NCBI GenBank assembly: GCA_964541595.1
Contig: CAZIRO010000035.1
Span: forward strand, 1 to 20,196
DNA length: 20,196 nt
Reading direction: 5' to 3'
Origin: CAZIRO01 sp964541595
GTDB taxonomy: Bacteria; Acidobacteriota; HRBIN11
Every line of letters starts with the position of its first letter. Positions within the stretch are counted from its first letter, which is position 1. Shown one piece after another: positions 7,557 to 15,087 of the stretch. The notes below the pieces were generated by a model. It was not told the DNA's origin, made no database searches, and saw only the letters and a list, made by a program, of their open reading frames with translations. Position numbers and translations under genes: made by a program.

Positions 7557-9502
7557 GGAAATTGCTCCAGGAGGGGAATCTGACGTGCATCGCAGTGTGC
7601 TCGATGCGCCAGCCATACCCCGGATACAAAACCCGGAATCCAGTCCCCGGACGCCATCGCCTGGCGCACGATCTGTGTGAACGGTACACGCTGCCGGACC
7701 CACGTGCACACCGGTTCGGAACAGTCCAGACCGGCCAGCACGGCCACCCGGGGCAGATCCGTGGAACAGTCCCAGCCACTCATTCGACAGGTCGCACATC
7801 CGCGTCCGTACCGGACGGTGACCGTGGCCAGGTCGTATTGCCGGAGCAGGGTGAGCTGGCGTGCTGAAACGTATGGTTCGACCGGAACCGGTGTATTGCA
7901 GTCCGGACAGGGGCGTCGGAGCAACCGCTGTGTGGCTGTGAACCGGAGGACGGTGCATGCCATTTCTCGGTCGATACCGAACAGTTCCAGTCGCTCAAAC
8001 ACGTGCAGGGGAGAGTTGGCGTGGATTGTGGTCAGAACGAGATGCCCGGTGAGTGCGGCTTCGTATGCGGCACGCGCGGTTTCCAGATCGCGGATTTCTC
8101 CGACGAGCATGACGTCCGGGTCCTGTCGAAGGAACGCGCGGACGGCGCGTGCGAACGGCATCGTATCGCTCACCTGACATTGCACAATACCGGGATGAAT
8201 GTATTCCACCGGATCTTCAATGGTGAGCACCTTGCGGGACGGGGGAATGTGACGGATCAGGTGGTGGAACGTCGTGGATTTTCCGGATCCCGTCGGTCCG
8301 GCGATGACGATCCATCCCCAGGGTTGCTGCAGTACCCGTACCAGACGGTGCCACACCGGTCCGTCCAGTCCCAGCCGGTCCGTGGGATAGCGCAGCATGT
8401 CCTGGTGCAGAATGCGCATCACACAACTCTCCGCAGGTGTGCCGGCCATGACCGGAATAATGCTGACGCGCACGTGCATGCGCTGACCACGCCAGGTGAG
8501 CATCATGCGGCCGTCCACGGGTTCCGTAGCGGTTCCTGCAGATAGACCGCACTGCGCTTTGATGGCCTGAATGAGCGATGACCAGATCGGCGTCGATACC
8601 TCCAGTACTTCGGTCAGGTCACCGTGCAGGCGGAATCGCACACGCGTGCCCGTCCGGTTCGTCCCAGGGACGGGTTCGATGTGGATATCACTGGCACCCT
8701 GACGGCACGCGTCGGCGAGCAGTCGTTCCAGGGCTTCCCGTCCGGTCAGGGCATCCGGATGCGCCGCGGGTTCCGGGGGAATCCGGAGTGCCTGAAGCGT
8801 CGGAGACGGACGCGGGTGTACACGGGCTGCATGGAGGGCGATATGGCGGGCACTGCCGCCACCGTACAGACCGCTGAGCCAGTCCTCGTGCTGTGCGTCG
8901 TCAGGAGCCGCACGGAAGGCCACACGGATTTCAGAAAAACGTTCACGCAATCTGTAGAACAGGTCCCCCATGTCCTGTTCCGCCGGCAGGTGAAAACACA
9001 GGATGTCCACGCGGACGTCTGCCGGTGCGGTGACGGCAATCGGCAGGATACCCGAACGCCGTGCCCGGTCACGCGGCCATAGCGTTCGCAGTTCAGGTTC
9101 AGGGGGACGGTCCGGCGGAGCGGGCAGCACGGGCCAGCCGAGTTGACGGGACGGTGAAAGGTGCCATCCCCGGCGAAGTGCGCTTTCCCGTTCGATTTCG
9201 TACATGCAGGATAGGTCGGACAGGGCGGTCTGTTCCGTTGCGAGGTGGAACCATCCGGTCACCGTCCACTTTTCATCGGGGGTACCCCGGACCTGCGGGG
9301 AGTTGAACAGGGACCGATAGTGGTGTCGTGCATTCGGTGCGGTGGGCAGTCCGTTCGGACACCCGCGGGTAGCCCACAGACAGCCGAGACAGAGGGGAAC
9401 CGTCTCTACGACCAGCGGTGTTCGATGATCGCAGATCCAGCATGCGTTCGTATCGACATGCCATTCTCCGCGACGGATGTAGTTCCAGAAATCGATGCGC
9501 AC
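7508..9502 (-). CDS. GspE/PilB-family secretion ATPase (minus module)
   Basis: A 664-aa hexameric type II/IV secretion ATPase. The proposed start is GTG at 9500-9502, two bases after the GspF stop and preceded by GGGG; the frame is open much further (to 10075), but that part lies across the GspF gene and is shadow. Residues 21-41 have a Cys pair arrangement (CWIC ... CLGC), an N-terminal zinc-finger candidate. A linker follows, then GASDIHIEP (269-277), Walker A GPTGSGKS (402-409), Asp-box TIEDPVEY, Walker B DVMLVGEI (464-470), His-box TGHLVLTTIHAN (485-496) and the PilB-type tetracysteine CPDC ... CATC (532-572). All catalytic motifs look intact. The protein should power assembly of a type IV pilus-like filament or secretion pseudopilus from the cytoplasmic face of the GspF partner. 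It shares its architecture with the 657-aa protein at 12915. Confidence 0.85.
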   Translation of the reverse strand: MRIDFWNYIRRGEWHVDTNACWICDHRTPLVVETVPLCLGCLWATRGCPNGLPTAPNARHHYRSLFNSPQVRGTPDEKWTVTGWFHLATEQTALSDLSCMYEIERESALRRGWHLSPSRQLGWPVLPAPPDRPPEPELRTLWPRDRARRSGILPIAVTAPADVRVDILCFHLPAEQDMGDLFYRLRERFSEIRVAFRAAPDDAQHEDWLSGLYGGGSARHIALHAARVHPRPSPTLQALRIPPEPAAHPDALTGREALERLLADACRQGASDIHIEPVPGTNRTGTRVRFRLHGDLTEVLEVSTPIWSSLIQAIKAQCGLSAGTATEPVDGRMMLTWRGQRMHVRVSIIPVMAGTPAESCVMRILHQDMLRYPTDRLGLDGPVWHRLVRVLQQPWGWIVIAGPTGSGKSTTFHHLIRHIPPSRKVLTIEDPVEYIHPGIVQCQVSDTMPFARAVRAFLRQDPDVMLVGEIRDLETARAAYEAALTGHLVLTTIHANSPLHVFERLELFGIDREMACTVLRFTATQRLLRRPCPDCNTPVPVEPYVSARQLTLLRQYDLATVTVRYGRGCATCRMSGWDCSTDLPRVAVLAGLDCSEPVCTWVRQRVPFTQIVRQAMASGDWIPGFVSGVWLAHRAHCDARQIPLLEQFPWENGRPNPPDGSHPG

Positions 9503-9504
9503 GG

Positions 9505-10695
9505 TTATCCCCAGCGATAGGTCTGAAAGAGTGCCTGGTATGCCGTGATCAGGAGGAACGCGACCAGAATGCCGATCCCCAGCGTCAGCGCCTGTTCCAT
9601 GTGGTGGCCGACCGTATGCACCGTTGTGGCGAGTCGCGTGCGATGCGTTTCGGCCAGTTGCATGTAGGCATCGCTCAAATGACCGGAACGCCATGCGGCG
9701 GTCATCCGTACGGCGTCTTCTTCCGGAAACCCCAACCGGTCCGGAGCGAAGGTCCCGATCGGGGACTGTGCGCAGTATTGTGCCATTGCAAGGCAGGTAC
9801 GGCGGACGCCCGCGGTGCGACACAACGATGCGGCGTCCTGCCAGGCCATAGCCGATCCCCGGCCCATGCGCTCCAGAACGGCGACATGGAGGTAAACGGT
9901 ACTCCAGTCCAGGTGCATGTACACGCGCCGCAGTATTGGCACTGAATGGAGCACACGCCGGGTGAGGGTGTGCATCTTTTGCCATCCCATGCGCATGCCC
10001 ACGGCGACCGTCGCTGCCGCACTCAGACCGGTGAGCAGCCCCCACTGCATGCCGGCACCGGTCCAGGTGATCCACGCGGGAAGCCGCGTTCCCATGGCGC
10101 GGAGGACTTCGTCGATCACCGGGAGGAACACACGTTGCATCATTTCGAGTGCCCCAGCGAACGCCACACCGATCCAGACCTGACGCTGCAGTAATGTGCG
10201 GATGTGTCTGCGAATGGTTTTCTGTATCCGGTACTGGCGGTCGAGAAGTTCGAGCGATCCCGCAAGCGCGCCCCCCTGTTCACCACACCGCAGGATAGCG
10301 ACGTCTGCGTGCGGAAACCCCATCTCCTGCAGGGTCTGCCACAGGGAATTGCCGTGCAACAGGAGATGGGTCAGGAAAGTCCAGACCGGATGACGTGTGG
10401 CCCGTGCAAGCGCGGTATACATCTCTGTCAATGCAATGCCGTATCGGTGGGCCTGCAGTGTGGTTTGAATGATGTGATGGCGCGTGCTGTGGGGCAGTCG
10501 ATAACGCCAGACGATCCATACGGCACGCCATGCCGTACGCACGTTGAGCCGGTCAACGCGGACGACACAGCGGTGTCCGTACCGGCGGCGCAGTTGTCGA
10601 GCCAGTGCCTGACCGGTCGCTGCTGTCCGTACGATGCGCACCCATCGCGCGGTCCCCATACGAATGTCCACGAGATACGTACGGTGGGTCTGCAT
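9505..10695 (-). CDS. GspF/PilC-family inner-membrane platform protein (minus module)
   Basis: A 396-aa polytopic membrane protein of the type II secretion/type IV pilus F family. It has the usual two repeated cytoplasmic T2SSF domains and three hydrophobic segments: about 170-195 (around GVAFAGALEMM), about 220-240 (LLTGLSAAATVAVGM) and the C-terminal ALTLGIGILVAFLLITAY. The first T2SSF repeat keeps CGEQGGALAGSLELL, matching the GE-x-G-x-L signature; the second is weaker (WRSGHLSDAYMQL). Its length closely matches the plus-strand counterpart (394 aa), and the N-terminal YLVDIRM aligns with YWLVTVS there. It is first in the minus-strand module, and the ATPase follows after two bases. The start at 10693-10695 has no strong ribosome binding site, so it is moderately certain. 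It should seat the ATPase and handle prepilin-like subunits in the membrane. Confidence 0.83.
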   Translation of the reverse strand: MQTHRTYLVDIRMGTARWVRIVRTAATGQALARQLRRRYGHRCVVRVDRLNVRTAWRAVWIVWRYRLPHSTRHHIIQTTLQAHRYGIALTEMYTALARATRHPVWTFLTHLLLHGNSLWQTLQEMGFPHADVAILRCGEQGGALAGSLELLDRQYRIQKTIRRHIRTLLQRQVWIGVAFAGALEMMQRVFLPVIDEVLRAMGTRLPAWITWTGAGMQWGLLTGLSAAATVAVGMRMGWQKMHTLTRRVLHSVPILRRVYMHLDWSTVYLHVAVLERMGRGSAMAWQDAASLCRTAGVRRTCLAMAQYCAQSPIGTFAPDRLGFPEEDAVRMTAAWRSGHLSDAYMQLAETHRTRLATTVHTVGHHMEQALTLGIGILVAFLLITAYQALFQTYRWG

Positions 10696-11095
10696 GGTCG
10701 GATGTCCGCAACGAAGGTGAAATCGCGGTCAGGCATGCAAACGGGATGCCAGACCGGCGGATGGGGCATGTACTATGTGGACTCCCTCTGATCCCATGGC
10801 GAAATTCCATATATCCGGATGGAGGATGTGTACCCGAAACGATACCACCGTGTTCACTATCGAGCACACTCCAGCCACCGGTACGCGCCGGAAGCCGGAG
10901 ATGGAACGAAAGAGCGATACCGACGAATGCATGACGGTGGCCGGGGGGGTCGGTTCTCCATACGCACGTATCGTGAAAACCGCCGAATTACGATCAGCGG
11001 CGCCGGTATGCGCTGTACGGTTCTGGGCACGGAAGTTGCATTACAATTGGTCCAGGGTCAGTATTAAAGATGAAAACCCCGAAAGTGAGGGGAAT
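10696..11095. promoter_or_regulatory. divergent intergenic region between the two modules
   Basis: About 400 bases separate the GspF start on the minus strand from the heptad-repeat gene on the plus strand, so promoters for both directions are expected here. On the plus strand only weak matches are visible: TTACAA (11041-11046) and TATTAA (11062-11067) with 15-bp spacing, or TTGCAT (11036-11041) at 20 bp. CCCC and GGGG flank the leader just before the ATG at 11096, so a 4-bp stem could cover the GAGGGG ribosome binding site. No convincing minus-strand promoter was found. A weak 82-codon reading frame is listed separately. Confidence 0.35.
10819..11067 (+). CDS. possible small hypothetical protein (82 aa)
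   Basis: An ATG-initiated frame in the divergent spacer. It is Arg/His/Tyr-rich at the start, and its C-terminal half reads like protein (ITISGAGMRCTVLG, then EVALQLVQGQY). The TAA ends 28 bases before the heptad-repeat gene. There is no good ribosome binding site before 10819, and the frame stays open back to 10792 without an earlier ATG, so the true start is unclear. No family is recognised, and no signal peptide or membrane segment is seen. It may equally be non-coding promoter DNA. Confidence 0.25.
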   Translation: MEDVYPKRYHRVHYRAHSSHRYAPEAGDGTKERYRRMHDGGRGGRFSIRTYRENRRITISGAGMRCTVLGTEVALQLVQGQY

Positions 11096-11626
11096 ATGGA
11101 AATTTTGCTCGGTCTGAGCGGTGTGCTTGCATCCGTGCTGGGACTGGTACTGGCCATATATGCAGTATTTGTCAACGGTCCGCAGATGCGGAAGATACTG
11201 TTTCAGCACGGTCAGGTCATGGGAGAAATTGGCCAGATGCTGGAGCGGCAAAGTCAGACACTGGGGCAGCAGAGTCAGATGCTGGAGCAACAGAGTCGGA
11301 TNNNNNNNNNNNNNNNNNNNNNNNNNNNNNNNNNNNNNNNNNNNNNNNNNNNNNNNNNNNNNNNNNNNNNNNNNNNNNNNNNNNNNNNNNNNNNNNNNNN
11401 NCAGATGCTGGAGCAACAGAGTCGGATGCTGGAGCGGCAGGGTCAGGTGCTGGAACACCTGGGCCGGATGCTGGAGCGGCAGAGCCAGATGCTGGAACAT
11501 CAGGGTCAAATGCTGGAGCGCATGCAGGCCTCGTTAGAACGTGTGGAAGATACCCTGCGGTATGTCGCGGAGCTGGTCAAAACAGAGGGTGAACGCACAC
11601 GTGCGATCATCCAGCAGGGATCGTAG
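11096..11626 (+). CDS. single-span membrane protein with heptad-repeat tail (contains assembly gap)
   Basis: The start is the ATG at 11096-11098 with GAGGGG three bases upstream. The frame is open back to 10775, but that part lacks a recognisable start or domain. Residues 3-25 form one strong hydrophobic helix (LLGLSGVLASVLGLVLAIYAVFV), followed by NGPQMRK, so an N-terminal anchor with a cytoplasmic or periplasmic helical stalk is likely. From residue 47 the protein is built of seven-residue units of the type QMLERQS (21-bp DNA units): three before and six after a run of 100 Ns at 11302-11401. The C-terminus is a helical segment (ASLERVEDTLRYVAELVK). As written it is 176 aa, but the true length is uncertain. 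It sits between the two motor modules on the plus strand, 86 bp before the second GspF, and could be a coiled-coil spacer or bridging subunit (inference). No known family is recognised. Confidence 0.7.
   Translation: MEILLGLSGVLASVLGLVLAIYAVFVNGPQMRKILFQHGQVMGEIGQMLERQSQTLGQQSQMLEQQSRXXXXXXXXXXXXXXXXXXXXXXXXXXXXXXXXXXQMLEQQSRMLERQGQVLEHLGRMLERQSQMLEHQGQMLERMQASLERVEDTLRYVAELVKTEGERTRAIIQQGS
11234..11527 (+). repeat. 21-bp tandem repeat encoding heptads
   Basis: Units begin at 11234, 11255 and 11276, and after the gap at 11402, 11423, 11444, 11465, 11486 and 11507. The consensus is roughly cagatgctggagcggcagagt. The copies differ by several bases, so this is an old but recombinable array. Copy number can change in steps of seven residues without frameshift. 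Confidence 0.85.
11302..11401. other. assembly gap of exactly 100 N
   Basis: One hundred Ns fall inside the repeat array. The 26 bases left of the gap (11276-11301) are identical to the 26 bases right of it (11402-11427), which is what two contig ends broken in a tandem repeat look like. The gap length is therefore probably a placeholder. Confidence 0.95.
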
Positions 11627-11712
11627 GAAGCATATGGATGTCACGGGCACCGTTTTCACTTGTCCGTATGTAATGTATGCACAGACGTTTTTGGTGCGGG
11701 TGCATATCTGTG

Positions 11713-12897
11713 ATGGTACAACAGGCGTACTGGCTGGTTACCGTATCGGCGGAGGTTGCAGGCGTTCCCAGCACGCGGGAAGATCGGGTCGATCTCGTGC
11801 TGCAGGGCACACGCGAAGAGGTACAACGTCGAGTTCGACGGGTTTTCGGCGATCGCCGCATTCTGGGCATGCGGCGCATGGGTCGTATACGCGGCTGGCG
11901 ACGTCGGCCGCCGTCATGGGTTCGCATTGCGGTATTTGAAATCCTGCGGGATTTTCTGTCCGAGGGTATCTCTCCCGTCCGCGTTCTCGCGGGCCAACTT
12001 GCGCATCTTCCGCGTCCCATTCAGCGGGTCATGCTTCCGCTGCTGCATATCTGGACGGTCGGAGCCAGTTTAAGTGAATCCCTCGCACTGGTCGGGTTCC
12101 CGGACGTTGAAGTGCGCATGATCGAAGCCGGAGAATCCACGGGACGACTGGTGGAGATGCTGCAGCGGACGATTGACTTTCTGGAAATGCAGGTCCAGAT
12201 GACGCGCACGCTGCGGACGCTGCTTATTTATCCGCTCTTCATTGTGGGCGTCATGGGTGCGGTCGGGTGGGTCTTCGAACTGCTGGTATTTCGCGAACTG
12301 CACCGCGTTCTGAACGAGTTGGGCACTGCACTTCCCCGTACGGTGCACTGGATGGTCCGGGGACTTGCCGGATGTCCGTTTGTAGTGGCATGGGCAGCCG
12401 TCGGTGTACGTCTTTTCCCGCGCGTGCAACGGGTTCTGTTTCGCATCTGGCCGTTTTCCCGGGTTCTCTTTCTTGTCGATGTGGTGCGCACACTGCTCGT
12501 TCTGGAAGCGTCGCTGGCCTCGGGTGAATCGCTTGCACGGGCGTTTGCCCGTGCGCGGTGGATTTGCATGCTCCACCGCAGCCAGGCGGCTGCGGTGCAG
12601 ATGGAACGGTGGGCCCGTGGGGAGGAGGCCGTGGGCCAATCGATTTACGACCGTCTGTTGTCCGCCGGGTATCCGCTGGATATGGCCGTCATTCTGGCCA
12701 CAGGATATGAAACCGGGCGACTTGAGGAGACGCTGCGCCGTTTGACCGGACGGTACATGCACAAACTCCAGGAGATGGTGACGCGGGTGATGCAGTTTCT
12801 GGAGTATGGACTGATCGTCGTGCTGGGCGCGCTGGTCGGTGGCGTGCTCGTCGGTATTTACACCACGATCTTCGAGGCCATGACCCGGTTCGGATAG
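11713..12897 (+). CDS. GspF/PilC-family inner-membrane platform protein (plus module)
   Basis: A 394-aa F-family protein counted from the ATG at 11713, chosen because its N-terminus aligns with that of the minus-strand homologue; an in-frame ATG at 11677 would add 12 residues. Neither start has a strong ribosome binding site. Both T2SSF repeats are classic: MIEAGESTGRLVEML in the first and ATGYETGRLEETLRRL in the second. The three membrane segments are LLIYPLFIVGVMGAVGWVF, CPFVVAWAAVGVRLF and the C-terminal GLIVVLGALVGGVLVGIYTT, ending in the family-typical IFEAMTRFG. It is better conserved than the minus-strand copy, so it may be the ancestral one. It should serve as the membrane anchor for the ATPase that starts 17 bases downstream. 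Confidence 0.9.
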   Translation: MVQQAYWLVTVSAEVAGVPSTREDRVDLVLQGTREEVQRRVRRVFGDRRILGMRRMGRIRGWRRRPPSWVRIAVFEILRDFLSEGISPVRVLAGQLAHLPRPIQRVMLPLLHIWTVGASLSESLALVGFPDVEVRMIEAGESTGRLVEMLQRTIDFLEMQVQMTRTLRTLLIYPLFIVGVMGAVGWVFELLVFRELHRVLNELGTALPRTVHWMVRGLAGCPFVVAWAAVGVRLFPRVQRVLFRIWPFSRVLFLVDVVRTLLVLEASLASGESLARAFARARWICMLHRSQAAAVQMERWARGEEAVGQSIYDRLLSAGYPLDMAVILATGYETGRLEETLRRLTGRYMHKLQEMVTRVMQFLEYGLIVVLGALVGGVLVGIYTTIFEAMTRFG

Positions 12898-12914
12898 TTG
12901 GGGGGACAGGGGAG

Positions 12915-14888
12915 ATGGTGCGTGCCATTCATGTCATGATCGATCCCTGGATGCTGGAGTTACAGTGGCGTTCCGGATCCCGCGCGTGCGCGGTATGCCG
13001 CCGGATGACCCGCATGTTGCGTATCGACGACGGTCAACCCCAGTGCATTCTCTGTCGTGTACTCGCACCGGACGGAGAGCTCTCGTATTGCGGTCTCATG
13101 AGCGTCGCTGGCGATCTGCTCGACAATACATACTTTCTCTATCTCTCGGAAGAACCCCCGGTGGACGGTCCACCGTACGTCTCCGAATGGCGAGCGCTGG
13201 TCCGGCGGTTCGCAAATGACCGCCGAACCGTGCGACGCATCCTGTCCCGCTGGCTGCGCATCCCGCTCGCCCGTTCGGATGCATTGCGCCCGCGTCCGTT
13301 GCCCGAGCGGTTGCGCAGTCGATGGGAAATGCGTGTTGCGCTGGAGACCGGAATCCTGCCCCTGCACACACGGTTGGCCCCGCCGTATAAAGTCGTAGCC
13401 GGTCTGAGTCGATTACCCGAGCACCCCGACCTGGAACGGTTCATCGAGGTCTATGCCGGGAATGCCGATACCGTGCTCGTCGAGTTGCGTGTTCTCGACG
13501 GCACGTTCCCCGAGGAACGGTTGGTCGATATCCTGTACGGGGGCACGGAAGAACGGGCCATCGTTCCCGGTGAGTTGCGGCCGGTGGCAACGGACGTGGA
13601 GGTCCTCCGGAATCACGAGCTGGAGGTCCTGCGTCGATCGTTCCGTTCTGGGCGCGATACATCACGTATCCTGGTGCATCTCGCCATTCAGCGCGGTGCC
13701 AGCGATATCCACGTGGAACCCACCGGCGATGTTACCCGTGTTCGGTTTCGTGTACAGGGACGGTTGCAGTCCGTCGCCCGCCTGAATGCGGACGAATGGG
13801 AACCCATTGTGCTCGCGGTGAAATCCGTGGCGGGCATCCGCACCGAGCGTGCTGTTCGTCCGCAGAACGGGGCATTCACCGTACAGACTGAGGACGGTCG
13901 ACGTATGGACTGTCGGGTCAGTATCATTCCGGTCTCCATCCCCGGTGCGCGGGGTGGTGTGGGCGAGTCGCTCGTGATCCGTCTGCTGGATACCCAGATC
14001 GTGCGCAGAGCCCCTGCTGACATCGGTTTGCAGGGCCAGGCCTATGCGTTCATCCGACGGGCCATCGAAGCTGGTGCGCAGGGTCAGTGGGGACTCGTGG
14101 TGTTGTCCGGACCGACCGGTTCCGGAAAAACGACTACCCTGCATGTGACGCTGCGCCAGCTGGATCTGGATGCTCTGAATGTGTGCACAATTGAAGACCC
14201 CGTGGAGTACCACATCCCCGGATTGAAACAGTCCACGGTCCGGCCGGAATTTCCGTTTCATGTTGCGATCCGGGCCTTTTTGCGCCAGGACCCGGACATC
14301 ATCCTGGTCGGAGAAGTGCGCGATCCGGAAACAGCACATGCCGCACTCGAGGCTGCCCTCACCGGGCATCTCGTGCTGACCACCGTGCACGCGAATACGG
14401 CTGTCCAGGTCGTGCACCGGTTCGTGCAGTTGATCCACGAACACGTGCACAAACGTTCTGCTGCGCTCGATATGGTCGTGAGTGCCATGCGCGTTGTGTC
14501 CACACAGCGGCTCCTCCGGCGTCCCTGCAAGGGCTGCATGCAACGCGTGCCCATGCCGCCGGTTGCCCGTACGCGCGGGTTTGAATGGGGGTATCAGGGA
14601 ATGGGGTGCTCCGTTTGCCGCCAGACGGGGTACGGCGACCGCATGCCCGTGTTTGAGGTCGTGGCCTTTGATCCGGAAATCCATCAGGACGTGCACCGTA
14701 TGCGCGCCGATGGGTTCGATCGGGAGTTGATCCGTGCATGTGCATCACGCGGGCTTTACGTTTCCATGCTGGATGACGCGCTGTGGAAGTGTGCGGACCG
14801 TCTGCTGGACGTCCGCAATCTGGAAATCGTCGGCGGACCGGACTATGCGGTCGGCTGTACGCAGACGGGAATTCCCGGTGCCCCGTAA
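12915..14888 (+). CDS. GspE/PilB-family secretion ATPase (plus module)
   Basis: A 657-aa type II/IV secretion ATPase. The ATG at 12915 is preceded by GGGGGGA at 8 bp; an in-frame Met at residue 8 is a possible alternative. The N-terminus carries a zinc-finger candidate, CAVC (25-28) ... CILC (44-47), in place of a long GspE N-domain. GASDIHVEP and RVRFRVQGRL mark the N2 domain. Walker A is GPTGSGKT (399-406), the Asp box is TIEDPVEY, Walker B is DIILVGEVRD, and the His box is TGHLVLTTVHAN. A tetracysteine CKGC ... CSVC follows near 535-580. All active-site motifs are intact, so it is expected to hydrolyse ATP and drive filament assembly with the GspF encoded just upstream. It matches the minus-strand ATPase in length and domain order, though the sequence is clearly diverged. 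Confidence 0.9.
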   Translation: MVRAIHVMIDPWMLELQWRSGSRACAVCRRMTRMLRIDDGQPQCILCRVLAPDGELSYCGLMSVAGDLLDNTYFLYLSEEPPVDGPPYVSEWRALVRRFANDRRTVRRILSRWLRIPLARSDALRPRPLPERLRSRWEMRVALETGILPLHTRLAPPYKVVAGLSRLPEHPDLERFIEVYAGNADTVLVELRVLDGTFPEERLVDILYGGTEERAIVPGELRPVATDVEVLRNHELEVLRRSFRSGRDTSRILVHLAIQRGASDIHVEPTGDVTRVRFRVQGRLQSVARLNADEWEPIVLAVKSVAGIRTERAVRPQNGAFTVQTEDGRRMDCRVSIIPVSIPGARGGVGESLVIRLLDTQIVRRAPADIGLQGQAYAFIRRAIEAGAQGQWGLVVLSGPTGSGKTTTLHVTLRQLDLDALNVCTIEDPVEYHIPGLKQSTVRPEFPFHVAIRAFLRQDPDIILVGEVRDPETAHAALEAALTGHLVLTTVHANTAVQVVHRFVQLIHEHVHKRSAALDMVVSAMRVVSTQRLLRRPCKGCMQRVPMPPVARTRGFEWGYQGMGCSVCRQTGYGDRMPVFEVVAFDPEIHQDVHRMRADGFDRELIRACASRGLYVSMLDDALWKCADRLLDVRNLEIVGGPDYAVGCTQTGIPGAP

Positions 14889-14971
14889 CTGCCCGTCCCG
14901 ATCGGGTGTGAACAGACCGAAGAACAGCTCCCGCCCCGAAATCGTCGTTGTCCCCCGAACTCCCGTGTTGG

Positions 14972-15007
14972 AATGAAGCCAAAACGCGCCTGCCGGGAGG
15001 CTTCATT
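14972..15007 (+). repeat. inverted repeat between ATPase and pseudokinase genes
   Basis: AATGAAGCC (14972-14980) pairs perfectly with GGCTTCATT (14999-15007) around an 18-base G/C-rich loop. It lies in the 199-bp spacer after the ATPase stop and about 80 bases before the pseudokinase start. No T-run follows, so it is more likely an mRNA-processing, attenuation or protein-binding site than an intrinsic terminator. Nothing else is recognised in the spacer. Confidence 0.45.
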
Positions 15008-15087
15008 TCCAGGACCCGGGCGCAGACCAAATACCCCGGCCTCGGGCGGTGGCGGATTCCGTTCCCGCTCGGGTTGGATGGTTCCTC

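Noticed and set aside
7557..7958. N-terminal extension of the minus-strand pseudokinase frame
   Set aside because: It overlaps the ATPase C-terminal coding region. Alignment with the plus-strand homologue supports the start at 7556.
9503..10075. N-terminal extension of the minus-strand ATPase frame
   Set aside because: It lies entirely over the GspF gene in another frame, is rich in Arg, Gly and His, and has no domain. The start at 9502 gives the same architecture as the 657-aa homologue.
10204..10791. 195-codon plus-strand frame over the minus GspF gene
   Set aside because: Antisense to a gene with clear membrane segments and T2SSF motifs; Cys- and Pro-rich shadow composition.
11234..11527. 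CRISPR-like array
   Set aside because: The 21-bp units are contiguous without spacers and encode an in-frame heptad protein.
13662..14696. 344-codon open frame antisense to the plus-strand ATPase
   Set aside because: High G+C antisense shadow. The plus strand encodes all the catalytic motifs of a GspE ATPase there.
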